In this document: one piece after another, positions 1-6,822 of the stretch
Numbering within the stretch: position 1 is the first letter of the stretch
Layout of the letters: the number at the start of each line of letters is the position of its first letter
Translations under genes and position numbers: made by a program
The notes under the pieces: model-generated
Databases searched by the model: none
What the model saw: only the letters and a program-made list of their open reading frames with translations
Told to the model about the DNA's origin: nothing
NCBI GenBank assembly: GCA_027310325.1
Contig: DAIDBB010000241.1
Span: 1 to 7,932 of the forward strand
Origin: a bacterium
Lineage (GTDB): Bacteria; Desulfobacterota; GWC2-55-46
Direction of reading: 5' to 3'
DNA length: 7,932 nucleotides

Positions 1-224
1 CCCCTTGTCCTTTTGACCCCCTCGACGCCAAGGAGCTTCAGGGGATATCCGTACTTCGGGACGATCTTTTCTTCGAGCCCGCCGATGCCGCCTATGAAGG
101 TTATCCCGGTATCCGGGTATCTTCTCCTGAACTCATCCGCAAGGGCTATGGCCGGAAAAAGATGCCCCCCGGTCCCCCCGCCCGCCATAACGAGCTTCAA
201 TCCTTTTTTTACGTTTGCCGCCAT
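1..224 (-). CDS. murG: MurG, lipid II-forming GlcNAc transferase (5' part, runs off the window)
   Basis: MurG is a GT28-family glycosyltransferase that works at the inner face of the membrane. It transfers GlcNAc from UDP-GlcNAc to lipid I to make lipid II. Only the first 74 codons are visible. They show the N-terminal Rossmann start: a short basic leader, a beta strand (KLVMAGG) and the glycine-rich GGGTGGH loop at about residues 15-21. This is followed by LFPAIALADEF and a GGIGGLEEK segment matching the family's G-T-x-x-G-L-E region. I chose the ATG at 224, 21 nt after the ftsW stop. Its Shine-Dalgarno sequence is weak (GGCAAG directly upstream). A TTG at 200 would give the shorter form (M)KLVMAGGGTGGH, which also resembles many MurG proteins, so the start is uncertain. 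The family identity is secure; C-terminal domain integrity cannot be judged. Confidence 0.93.
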   Translation of the reverse strand, partial: MAANVKKGLKLVMAGGGTGGHLFPAIALADEFRRRYPDTGITFIGGIGGLEEKIVPKYGYPLKLLGVEGVKRTR

Positions 225-241
225 CTTGCCGTCAGAAGCAT
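209..241 (-). other. Possible 10-codon leader ORF overlapping the murG start
   Basis: An ATG at 241-239, inside the ftsW-murG palindrome, opens a 10-codon frame (MLLTARWRQT, stop TAA at 211-209). It overlaps the murG start in another frame. A GAGG at the end of ftsW lies about 9 nt upstream, which is better placed for this ATG than anything is for the murG ATG. It could be chance. If translated, it might couple ftsW termination to murG initiation. Confidence 0.2.
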
Positions 242-247
242 GCTTCT
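234..247. repeat. Perfect 14-bp palindrome at the ftsW-murG junction
   Basis: AGAAGCATGCTTCT is a perfect inverted repeat with no spacer. It includes two bases of the ftsW stop codon and lies 10 nt upstream of the murG ATG. As RNA it could only form a short hairpin with the centre open; as DNA it could be a protein-binding site. A 14-bp palindrome is expected about once in 16 kb by chance, so its meaning rests on its position alone. Confidence 0.4.
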
Positions 248-1346
248 AAGCCTCGTTCTCGCGTATGAATATATTGAGTATTATCCCCACCGCTATCATG
301 TTTACCATTAGCGAAGTCCCGCCGTAGCTTATAAAAGGCAGCGGCAATCCCTTCGGCGGCAGGAGCCCCATGACGACCGCCATGTTCACGGCCGCCTGCA
401 GAACCACCATGAAGGTGAGCCCCAGGGCAAGGTACGTGCCGTGAAGGTCCTTTGCCTTGAGCGCTATCTTTACTCCGCAGTAAAGAAACACTGTGTAGAA
501 AAATATCACCGCCCCGACGCCGATGAGCCCCAGCTCCTCCCCTATGACCGAGAGTATGAAGTCCGTATGCGCCTCGGGGAGATAAAATAGCTTCTGCTTC
601 CCCTCGCCGAGCCCAACCCCCCTTATGCCGCCGGAGCCGAAGGCGAGAAACGACTGGACCATCTGGAAGCCCTTGCCCTCCGGGTCCTTCCATGGGTCGA
701 CAAAGACCCTAATTCTATTCATCATATACGCGAACCTGTGTATGACTATGTAGATGAAAGGCAGGGCCGCGAGACCGAGTCCCGCGATGTATCTTATCCT
801 TACGCCCGCCGTTACGTTCATGAGGACAACGATAAGGGCGAGAGAGACCGCGGTCCCTAGGTCCGGCTCCATGAGTATAAGGAGTATGACTATCCCCGGG
901 AGCATTATGTTCGGCAGGAACCCTACCGAGAAGCTCTTTATCCTGTCCGCCTTCGCCGAAAGCGAGTAGGCGAGGAAGAATATCACCGAGAGCTTCGCGG
1001 GCTCGGAGGGCTGGAACGCGAGCGGCCCTATTCTAACCCACCTGTGCGCTCCCCCCGCTGTAAAGCCTATCCTCGGTACGTATATGCATATGAGAAATGC
1101 CGCGGCCAAAAGCAGTATCGGGTAGGTCATCTTGCGGTAGACCGTGTACGGCACCCTTGTGGAAACGATGAAGAAGACTACCCCGGCGAGCGCGTAGGTG
1201 AGGTGCTTTTTGACGAAGTAGTACTGGTCGCCGAACCTCTTTGTCGCGACTATATAGCTCGTGGAGTAGACCATCACCACCCCGACCGCAACGAGGAGTA
1301 GCGTTATGATTATAAGGATCCTGTCGACGTCCTTAAGCCTTATCAA
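246..1346 (-). CDS. ftsW: FtsW, SEDS-family septal peptidoglycan glycosyltransferase
   Basis: FtsW polymerises lipid II into glycan strands at the division septum, paired with the transpeptidase FtsI. The 366-residue product is a polytopic membrane protein with about ten hydrophobic segments, the first at residues 10-28. SEDS signatures are GGAHRWVRIGPLAFQPSEPAK (98-118), MEPDLGTA (159-166), the GKGFQMVQSFLAFGSGG region (224-240), LPEAHTDFI (256-264) and GLLPPKGLPLPFISYGG (327-343). Asp262 in PEAHTDF aligns with the putative catalytic Asp of E. coli FtsW and RodA. FtsW and RodA/SpoVE are close relatives; the position between murD and murG makes FtsW the natural call. The start is TTG at 1346, sharing TTGA with the murD stop and backed by a strong GGTGGAGG ribosome site. 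The next in-frame ATG, at residue 25, would remove most of the first membrane helix. Confidence 0.95.
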   Translation of the reverse strand: MIRLKDVDRILIIITLLLVAVGVVMVYSTSYIVATKRFGDQYYFVKKHLTYALAGVVFFIVSTRVPYTVYRKMTYPILLLAAAFLICIYVPRIGFTAGGAHRWVRIGPLAFQPSEPAKLSVIFFLAYSLSAKADRIKSFSVGFLPNIMLPGIVILLILMEPDLGTAVSLALIVVLMNVTAGVRIRYIAGLGLAALPFIYIVIHRFAYMMNRIRVFVDPWKDPEGKGFQMVQSFLAFGSGGIRGVGLGEGKQKLFYLPEAHTDFILSVIGEELGLIGVGAVIFFYTVFLYCGVKIALKAKDLHGTYLALGLTFMVVLQAAVNMAVVMGLLPPKGLPLPFISYGGTSLMVNMIAVGIILNIFIRENEA

Positions 1347-2725
1347 AGCGCCTCCACCAGCCTCTTGAAACGGTCGCCCCGGTCTTTATAGTCCCTGAAC
1401 ATGTCGAAGCTCGAACACGCCGGGCAAAGGAGCACCGTGTCCCCGGCCCCGGCCTTTGAGCGCGCGGTTTTAACCGCCTCTTCGAAGGTATCGGCGATGA
1501 CCGTATCGGTAAGCCCCCCGAGCGACTCTTTCATCTTGAAGCGGGCCTCCCCGATGAGGACCATGCACTTTACCTTCTCTTTTACGAGGCCGCCCAGAAC
1601 GCTATAATCGCCGCCCTTGTCACGCCCGCCGGCGATGAGCACCACCGGCGTATCGGTCCCTTTAAGGGCCATCATGAGGGAGCCGATATTCGTCCCCTTC
1701 GAATCGTCGACATAGGCGACGCCGTCGAGCATTCTAACGAACTCCATCCTGTGCGGCAGGCCCTTGAAAGTCGCAAGTGTTTCAAGAATGACTTCCCTCG
1801 ATACCCCCGCAAGCCTCGCGCTTGCTATCGCCGCCATGACGTTCTCGATATTATGGAGGCCCTTGAGCCTGAACTCGCTTGTCGGATACGCCTCTTCGGC
1901 CCCGCCGTTCAGGTAGATTATCGAGCCTCCTTTAAGGAAGAGGCCCTCTTTAAGGGCGCCCGTTACCGTGAAGGGAACGACCTTACCCCTCGTAAGGCCC
2001 CTTGAAACCCTTTTTTCTATGACGGGGTCGTTCACGTTTACGACCGCGTAATCCCCCTCGCCCTGGTTTTCGAAGAGCCTGAACTTCGTCCCGGCGTAGT
2101 CGTCGAAGTCCCTGTATCTGTCGAGGTGGTCCTCGGTGATGTTAAGAAGCGCCCCTATATGCGGGTTAAAGGTCCTGGTCGTTTCGAGGTGGAAGCTCGA
2201 TATCTCGAGGACGCAGAGGTCGTAATCGGCCCCGGCCTCCGTGATTTCGATCGCGGGCGTGCCGATGTTGCCGCCGACGAAGACCTTTTTGCCGGAGTCT
2301 TTAAGGATCTCTCCCAGTAGCGTCGTAGTCGTCGTCTTTCCGTTCGTCCCGGCTATCGCAAGTATCGGACAGTCGATAAAGCGGTAAGCGAGCTCTATGT
2401 CGCTTATGACCTCCGCTCCGCGCCTCCGGGCCTCGTTCAAGATCGGCTCGTCGGTCCTGACGCCCGGGCTTACGACGACGAGGTCAACCCCGTCGAGGCT
2501 TTCAAGCCTGTGGCCTCCGGCGTCAATACGGATGCCTAAATCCATAAGCGCCCCGGCCCCGGTGAGCTCGTCAAGCGGCTTCATGTCCGTGGCCACGACC
2601 TCGGCCCCGCTGCCTTTAAGGAAACGCGCCGACGATACGCCCGTGGCGGCAAGCCCGACTATAAGGGCCTTGCGGCCCGCGACTCTAAAGCCGGGGGAGC
2701 TCTTTTTTACGGCGGCCTTTACCAT
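1343..2725 (-). CDS. murD: MurD, UDP-MurNAc-L-alanine:D-glutamate ligase
   Basis: This cytoplasmic ATP-dependent ligase (EC 6.3.2.9) adds D-glutamate to UDP-MurNAc-L-Ala. From the ATG at 2725 the product is 460 residues, usual for the family. The N-terminal UMP-binding Rossmann domain has ALIVGLAATG (20-29) and a VVSPGV segment. The central ATPase domain has the P-loop GTNGKTTT (126-133), EISSFHL (174-180), LNITEDHLDRY (194-204) with the metal-binding His, and GTKFRLF (212-218), whose Lys is the expected carbamylated residue. The C-terminal domain has LPHRMEF (323-329), DDSKGTN (340-346), GGRDKGGDY (366-374) and CPACSSFDMF followed by DRGDRF. An alternative GTG at 2740 overlaps the mraY stop as GTGA and would add five residues. 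I prefer the ATG because AAAGGG sits 6 nt upstream of it. The 3' end overlaps ftsW. Confidence 0.96.
   Translation of the reverse strand: MVKAAVKKSSPGFRVAGRKALIVGLAATGVSSARFLKGSGAEVVATDMKPLDELTGAGALMDLGIRIDAGGHRLESLDGVDLVVVSPGVRTDEPILNEARRRGAEVISDIELAYRFIDCPILAIAGTNGKTTTTTLLGEILKDSGKKVFVGGNIGTPAIEITEAGADYDLCVLEISSFHLETTRTFNPHIGALLNITEDHLDRYRDFDDYAGTKFRLFENQGEGDYAVVNVNDPVIEKRVSRGLTRGKVVPFTVTGALKEGLFLKGGSIIYLNGGAEEAYPTSEFRLKGLHNIENVMAAIASARLAGVSREVILETLATFKGLPHRMEFVRMLDGVAYVDDSKGTNIGSLMMALKGTDTPVVLIAGGRDKGGDYSVLGGLVKEKVKCMVLIGEARFKMKESLGGLTDTVIADTFEEAVKTARSKAGAGDTVLLCPACSSFDMFRDYKDRGDRFKRLVEAL
1351..1358 (-). promoter_or_regulatory. Ribosome binding site deciding the ftsW TTG start
   Basis: GGTGGAGG lies inside the last codons of murD, 4 nt before the TTG at 1346-1344. 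It is the strongest Shine-Dalgarno match seen at any start in the window. It supports the non-ATG start and the 4-nt overlap, so ftsW is probably translated by ribosomes finishing murD. Confidence 0.75.
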
Positions 2726-2731
2726 GGCGTT

Positions 2732-2737
2732 CCCTTT
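2732..2737 (-). promoter_or_regulatory. Ribosome binding site favouring the murD ATG
   Basis: AAAGGG begins on the last base of the mraY stop codon and ends 6 nt before the ATG at 2725. The competing GTG at 2740 has only a weak purine run (AAAGATCAG) in front of it. The site therefore favours the ATG, though both starts could be used. Confidence 0.5.
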
Positions 2738-3810
2738 CACCTGATCTTTAGCGTACTTATCGCAAGGAGCGAGAGTATGATCGAGACTATCCAGAACCTG
2801 ACGATTATCTTGGGCTCAGGCCACCCCTTCAGCTCGTAGTGGTGGTGAATGGGCGCCATGGCGAAGATCCTTTTGCCGGTGAGCTTAAAGGAGCCCACCT
2901 GGAATATGACGGAAAGCGCCTCGACGACGAATATGCCGCCGACGATGAGGAGGAGCACCTCGTTTTTCGTCATCACCGCCAGCGTCCCCAGCGCCCCGCC
3001 GAGCGAGAGCGACCCGACGTCGCCCATGAAGACCTGCGCCGGATAGGTGTTGAACCAGAGGAACCCGAGGCTCGCCCCTACCATGGCCCCGGCGAAGACC
3101 GACAGCTCGCCGACGTTGGCGACGTGCATTATGTGGAGGTAGTTCGCTATCTTAAGGTGTCCGGAAAGGTACGCGAGGAGCATATAGGTCGCGGACGCCA
3201 TTATCATCGGGCCTATGGCCAGGCCGTCGAGCCCGTCCGTCAGGTTCACGGCGTTCGAGGCCCCGACTATAACGAAGACGGCGAAGGGCACGTAGGCCCA
3301 CCTCAGATTGAAATGCACGTCCTTGAAAAACGGGATGGTCACTATGGTATTGAAGTGGTTGCGATAGAGGAAGTACGCCGCGACGCCGGCTACAGCCACC
3401 TGCGCGAGGAACTTGGTCCTGGCCTTGAGCCCCCCTTTCTTTTTCATCACCACCTTGATGTAGTCGTCTATGAACCCGATTATCCCCATGCCGACGGTAA
3501 CGAACGTGAGGACCCAGATGTATGAGTTCGAAAGGTTGCCCCAGAGGAGGACCGAAAGGACGACGACGAGGAGTATTATGGCCCCGCCCATCGTGGGCGT
3601 GCCCTCCTTGCTGAAGTGGTTCGGGGGGCCGTCCTTCCTTACTACCTCGCCGAGGTTAAAGGTCTTGAGGCGAGCGATGAGGTACGGCCCGAGGACGAAA
3701 CTCAGCCCCAGGGCCGTGATGGCGGCGTATATGGTCCTGAAGGTTATGTACTGGAATACGTTGAATATCGTATGGTGTTTCGCAAGAGGATACAGAAAAT
3801 AGTAAAACAT
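2737..3810 (-). CDS. mraY: MraY, phospho-MurNAc-pentapeptide translocase
   Basis: MraY (EC 2.7.8.13) is the inner-membrane enzyme that transfers phospho-MurNAc-pentapeptide from UDP to undecaprenyl phosphate, forming lipid I. The product is 357 residues, close to the 360 of E. coli, with about ten hydrophobic segments. Visible signatures are KEGTPTMGG (68-76), GFIDDYIKV (112-120) with the Asp115/Asp116 pair, NAVNLTDGLDGLA (186-198), FMGDVGS (261-267) with Asp264 matching the third essential Asp, and the MAPIHHHYELKGW loop (318-330) with the three-histidine motif. All expected active-site residues are present. The ATG at 3810 has GAAAGG 5 nt upstream and follows the murF stop by 24 nt. The ORF abuts murD, whose alternative GTG overlaps this stop codon. 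Confidence 0.98.
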   Translation of the reverse strand: MFYYFLYPLAKHHTIFNVFQYITFRTIYAAITALGLSFVLGPYLIARLKTFNLGEVVRKDGPPNHFSKEGTPTMGGAIILLVVVLSVLLWGNLSNSYIWVLTFVTVGMGIIGFIDDYIKVVMKKKGGLKARTKFLAQVAVAGVAAYFLYRNHFNTIVTIPFFKDVHFNLRWAYVPFAVFVIVGASNAVNLTDGLDGLAIGPMIMASATYMLLAYLSGHLKIANYLHIMHVANVGELSVFAGAMVGASLGFLWFNTYPAQVFMGDVGSLSLGGALGTLAVMTKNEVLLLIVGGIFVVEALSVIFQVGSFKLTGKRIFAMAPIHHHYELKGWPEPKIIVRFWIVSIILSLLAISTLKIR

Positions 3811-3815
3811 GTTTG

Positions 3816-3821
3816 CCTTTC
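3816..3821 (-). promoter_or_regulatory. mraY ribosome binding site
   Basis: GAAAGG lies 5 nt before the mraY ATG, in the 24-nt spacer after murF. It is a moderate Shine-Dalgarno match with normal spacing and fits independent initiation of mraY. Confidence 0.6.
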
Positions 3822-3834
3822 GTTATGGGTGCGT

Positions 3835-5217
3835 TTAAACCGCTTTATTCATCCGCAGGGGGTCCTTGAGCCCCTCTACGACTTTCTCGAGGGCGGTCGC
3901 CCTGGAGCCCTTCACAAGCACGTTGTCCCCTTCCTTAAGAAGCCCCTTGAGCGCCTCGATCGCTTCCTTTTTTTCGCTGAAAAAGAGCGCCTTTGCCCCG
4001 CCCTTCGAGGCTGGCGTGAACCCGTCGGCGACTTCCTTCGACCACTCGCCTATGGCAACGACAATATCTACCCCGGCCTCTCCGGCGAGCCTGCCGATGG
4101 TCCGGTGCTCGGTTTTCGAGGCCTCTCCAAGCTCGAGCATATCGCCGAGTACCGCTATTTTCCTCCCCCTGGCGTTAACGAGCGTCCTGAGGGCCGCGCC
4201 GACGGATTCGGGGTTGGCGTTATAGGTATCGTCAAGGACGGTAAGCCCGTTTACATTCAATACTTCCATCCTTCCGTGCGCGTTCGAAAAAGACGCGAGG
4301 CCCTCCGTCATGTCGGCGGGTGTGGCGCCGAGCGGAAGCGTTGCCGCTATGGCCGCGGCCCCGTTTATGACGTTCGCCACGCCCGGGGAATTTATCCTTG
4401 CCGCGACTTCCGCGCCCCTTACGTCGTATACGGCAACTATAGAGCCGAGTCCGACCGCCTCATAACCCTTTACCCTTACGTCGGCATCCTTCTCCATGCT
4501 GTAAGTCACGGCCTTACCGTTTCCGCCGGCGACCCTTACGACCCACGGGTCGTCCAGGTTCACGACCTTTGTCCCGCCGGATATCGATGTAAAAAGCGGG
4601 CCTTTTGCCCTGGCCACCCCCTCGAGAGAGCCGAGGGACTTAAGGTGCGACCTGCCGATATTGGTTATAACGCCGATATCGGGCCTGCAGATGCCGGCAA
4701 GCCTCTCCATCTCCCACGGCTCGCTTATGCCGAGCTCTATTACAGCCGCGCCGTGGTCCGGCGTAAGCGTAAGGAGCGTAAGGGGCATGCCGATAAGGTT
4801 ATTCATGTTGCCCGTCGTCTTTAAAACGCTTCTCGACCTTGCCAGTATGGAAGAGACCATCTCCTTTGTCGTGGTCTTTCCGGCGCTGCCGGTTATCGCC
4901 ACGAGCGGTATCTTATTGAGGTCCCTCGCGTAGGAGGCGAGATCCCCCAGCGCGCCGAGCGCGTCCTTTACGAGGACCACTCCGAACGAGGCCGGGAGCC
5001 CCTCGGGGGCGCTCTCGACCACGGCCGCCGCCGCGCCCTTCTGGCAGACGTCCTTTACGAACCCGGTTCCGTCGAAATTCGGCCCCTTGAGCGCGAAGAA
5101 TAAGTCCCCGGGCCTTATCTTCCTCGAGTCCGTCGAGACCCCGGAGACGCTCGCTTTCGCGCCCGTCAGGACCTTCCCTTTTACGGCCCCGGCTATTTCC
5201 TCGATAGTCAGGTTCAT
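3835..5217 (-). CDS. murF: MurF, UDP-MurNAc-tripeptide:D-Ala-D-Ala ligase
   Basis: MurF (EC 6.3.2.10) is the cytoplasmic ligase that adds D-Ala-D-Ala to UDP-MurNAc-tripeptide, giving the pentapeptide used by MraY. From the ATG at 5217 it has 460 residues. The N-terminal domain has VSTDSRKIRPGDLFFAL (27-43). The ATPase core has the P-loop TGSAGKTTTK (109-118), TTGNMNNLIGMPLTLL (134-149), ELGISEPWEM (161-170), ITNIGRSHL (184-192) and VARAKGPLF (201-209), with the probable carbamylated Lys205. The C-terminal part has DDTYNANPESV (329-339), VLGDMLELG (356-364) and LVKGSRATALEKVV (434-447). The ELGISEPWEM segment departs from the commoner G-x-N-x-P-G-E-I form. A TTG at 5229 would add MVQG; neither start has a well-spaced Shine-Dalgarno sequence. 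The ATG gives the typical MurF N-terminus and is preferred only moderately. The gene follows murE by 17 nt (5 nt with the TTG). Confidence 0.96.
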   Translation of the reverse strand: MNLTIEEIAGAVKGKVLTGAKASVSGVSTDSRKIRPGDLFFALKGPNFDGTGFVKDVCQKGAAAAVVESAPEGLPASFGVVLVKDALGALGDLASYARDLNKIPLVAITGSAGKTTTKEMVSSILARSRSVLKTTGNMNNLIGMPLTLLTLTPDHGAAVIELGISEPWEMERLAGICRPDIGVITNIGRSHLKSLGSLEGVARAKGPLFTSISGGTKVVNLDDPWVVRVAGGNGKAVTYSMEKDADVRVKGYEAVGLGSIVAVYDVRGAEVAARINSPGVANVINGAAAIAATLPLGATPADMTEGLASFSNAHGRMEVLNVNGLTVLDDTYNANPESVGAALRTLVNARGRKIAVLGDMLELGEASKTEHRTIGRLAGEAGVDIVVAIGEWSKEVADGFTPASKGGAKALFFSEKKEAIEALKGLLKEGDNVLVKGSRATALEKVVEGLKDPLRMNKAV

Positions 5218-5234
5218 CCCTTGGACCAATGTGC

Positions 5235-6749
5235 TTAGCCGCCCAGTTCCCTCATGGCGTCGTTCAAGGCCTCGAAGTCGTCGAAGTGCGTCTTTTTACC
5301 CTTTATTATCTGGTAATCCTCGTGCCCCTTGCCCGCAACGAGGATGGTGTCGCCCTTGCGGGCGGTCTTTACGGCCTTTCTTATCGCCTCACCCCTTGCG
5401 GGTATGACCGTGTAGCACCTGCCTTCGAGCGTATCGTCGGGGCCGCTTTTTTTAACGCCCGTAAGCCCAGCCTCTATCTCTTTTATAATCTCCAACGGGT
5501 CCTCGTCCCTCGGGTTATCCGAGGTTATTATAGAGATATCCGACAGGCGCGCGGATACCGAGCCCATCGTCGGCCTCTTAAGCCTGTCCCTGTTGCCGCC
5601 GCAGCCGAATACCGTTATTATGCGGCCGCTCGAGACGCGCTTAAGGGCCGTGAGCGCCCGTTCGAGGGCGTCCCCGGTGTGCGCGTAATCGACATAGGCC
5701 CTGAAAGAACCTGCCCCCGGCCTTTTCATCTCTATCTTCTCTAATCTTCCGGGGACCCTCGTAAGCGCGTTTATGCCCCTTCCGATGGCGTCGCAATCGA
5801 CCCCGAGGGCGTATCCCGCGCCTGTGGCCGCCAGTATGTTCTGAAGGTTGTATTCGCCGACGAGATGGGACGATACATGGACGCGGCCGGCCGGGGTCTT
5901 GACCGAGGCCTCCGTGAGGCCCTCTTTGAGCCTGTACTCGGTCGGGCATATCGTGGCGCCTTCCTTCAGGCTATATGTAAAGGCGGACGGAAACTCCTTC
6001 TTCAGGGCCTCGCCCCAGGGGTCGTCGGTGTTTATGACCGAAAAGCCCCCGGAGTCCTTAAGAAGCCTGAAAAGGACCGATTTGCACCTGAAGTACTCTT
6101 CCATCGTGCGGTGATAGTCGAGGTGCTCGTGCGTAAGGTTCGTAAATACCCCGACGTTGAACCTGCAGTCGTTGACCCTCTTTTGCGCGAGCGAATGGGA
6201 CGATACCTCCATGACGCAGTGGGTGACGCCTGCGTCGAGCATCTCGCGGAGTATCTTATGGAGATAGGGGGCATCGGGTGTCGTGTGGGTCGCCGGGAAA
6301 GTTTTACCGCCGTAACGGTAATTGACGGTCCCTATGACCCCGGGGCTGAAGCCGGCCTCCCTGAAGATGGATTCAAGGAGATATGTAGTGGTCGTCTTGC
6401 CGTTCGTCCCCGTAACGCCCGTCATTATGAGCTTTTTCGAGGGCTCACCGTAGAATACGTCGGATATCCTCGAAAGCGCCACACGGACATCCGGCACTAT
6501 GACCTGGGGAACAGGGACGCCCCCTTCCGGCCTTTCGGCCACTACGCACGCGGCTCCGTTCTCTACGGCGGTTTTTATAAACTTGTGGCCGTCCACGTGC
6601 TCCCCGGGGATGGCCGCGAAAAGCGCTCCCTTTCCGTCCGGCCCTTTTTTGATGTCCCTTGAATCCGTGGATATCACGGTAATTTCGCAGTCGTCTTTTG
6701 CGCCGAGGACCTTGCAGTCAAGGGAGCCTATAAGTGCCTTTAATCTCAT
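5235..6749 (-). CDS. murE: MurE, UDP-MurNAc-L-Ala-D-Glu:meso-diaminopimelate ligase
   Basis: MurE is the cytoplasmic ATP-dependent ligase that adds the third stem residue. The product is 504 residues. Motifs in order are STDSRDI (28-34), the P-loop GTNGKTTT (114-121), TTPD (156-159), EVSSHSL (181-187), TNLTHEHLDYH (203-213), YFRCKSVLF (219-227) with the probable carbamylated Lys223, GEYNLQNILAA (298-308), VPGRLE (332-337), VDYAHTGDAL (353-362), FGCGGNRDRLKRP (381-393), SDNPRDEDP (410-418) and VAGKGHEDYQ (471-480). The DNPR motif is the known signature of meso-diaminopimelate enzymes (EC 6.3.2.13), as opposed to the lysine-adding type. The ATG at 6749 is the only sensible start, because an in-frame TAA lies 18 nt upstream with no other start between. 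No clear Shine-Dalgarno sequence precedes it; an AT-rich palindrome ends 5 nt before it. It is the first gene after the only long spacer. Confidence 0.97.
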   Translation of the reverse strand: MRLKALIGSLDCKVLGAKDDCEITVISTDSRDIKKGPDGKGALFAAIPGEHVDGHKFIKTAVENGAACVVAERPEGGVPVPQVIVPDVRVALSRISDVFYGEPSKKLIMTGVTGTNGKTTTTYLLESIFREAGFSPGVIGTVNYRYGGKTFPATHTTPDAPYLHKILREMLDAGVTHCVMEVSSHSLAQKRVNDCRFNVGVFTNLTHEHLDYHRTMEEYFRCKSVLFRLLKDSGGFSVINTDDPWGEALKKEFPSAFTYSLKEGATICPTEYRLKEGLTEASVKTPAGRVHVSSHLVGEYNLQNILAATGAGYALGVDCDAIGRGINALTRVPGRLEKIEMKRPGAGSFRAYVDYAHTGDALERALTALKRVSSGRIITVFGCGGNRDRLKRPTMGSVSARLSDISIITSDNPRDEDPLEIIKEIEAGLTGVKKSGPDDTLEGRCYTVIPARGEAIRKAVKTARKGDTILVAGKGHEDYQIIKGKKTHFDDFEALNDAMRELGG

Positions 6750-6754
6750 GCTTT

Positions 6755-6778
6755 TTAACCGATTCGGTTAACTGTTAA
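6755..6778. promoter_or_regulatory. Two overlapping palindromes just upstream of murE (candidate operator)
   Basis: TTAACCGATTCGGTTAA (6755-6771) is a perfect inverted repeat with 8-bp arms and a single central base. It overlaps TTAACTGTTAA (6768-6778), a second inverted repeat with 5-bp arms. Together they give four TTAAC/GTTAA half-sites in 24 bp. The block ends 5 nt before the murE ATG, where a Shine-Dalgarno sequence would normally be. A DNA-binding dimer is the simplest reading. A weak RNA hairpin (TTAACC/GGTTAA around GAATC) is possible. No regulator family is assigned; it is not the GTGGG-type repeat bound by MraZ. Confidence 0.45.
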
Positions 6779-6793
6779 TAAATCTGTAAGTAT

Positions 6794-6822
6794 ATAGTAT
6801 GCCTTGAGAAAACCCCGGCCAA
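6794..6822 (-). promoter_or_regulatory. Weak promoter candidate for murE
   Basis: TTGGCC (6822-6817) and TACTAT (6799-6794) are separated by 17 bp and each match the sigma-70 consensus at 4 of 6 positions. The -35 hexamer lies within the terminator hairpin. Transcription would start near 6787, placing the murE-proximal palindromes at roughly +9 to +32, a position suited to repression. The match is weak and rests partly on context. Confidence 0.25.

Noticed and set aside
204..210. A run of seven A residues in the murG coding strand that fits a -1 slippery heptamer.
   Set aside because: It encodes the basic N-terminal Lys-Lys. A shift so near the start would destroy MurG, and no stimulatory structure is visible.
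232..693. A 153-codon minus-strand frame within ftsW.
   Set aside because: It overlaps ftsW in another frame. The Gly/Arg/His-rich low-complexity translation is typical of an out-of-frame reading of a GC-rich gene.
2839..3525. A 228-codon open frame on the plus strand, antisense to mraY.
   Set aside because: The product is a charged, His- and Glu-rich sequence mirroring the hydrophobic codons of MraY. It has no family signature.
3833..3840. GTTTAAAC palindrome over the murF stop codon.
   Set aside because: At 8 bp it is expected many times by chance in a window this size, and it has no terminator features.
3616..4824. A 402-codon open frame on the plus strand, antisense to mraY and murF.
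   Set aside because: It runs opposite two intact, well-motif-supported genes. Its product is rich in Arg, Gly, Val and Tyr with no recognisable domain. Such frames arise from the codon bias of GC-rich genes (few TTA, CTA and TCA codons).
5865..6662. A 265-codon open frame on the plus strand, antisense to murE.
   Set aside because: It is a shadow of murE codon usage, with no recognisable domain and no convincing start context.
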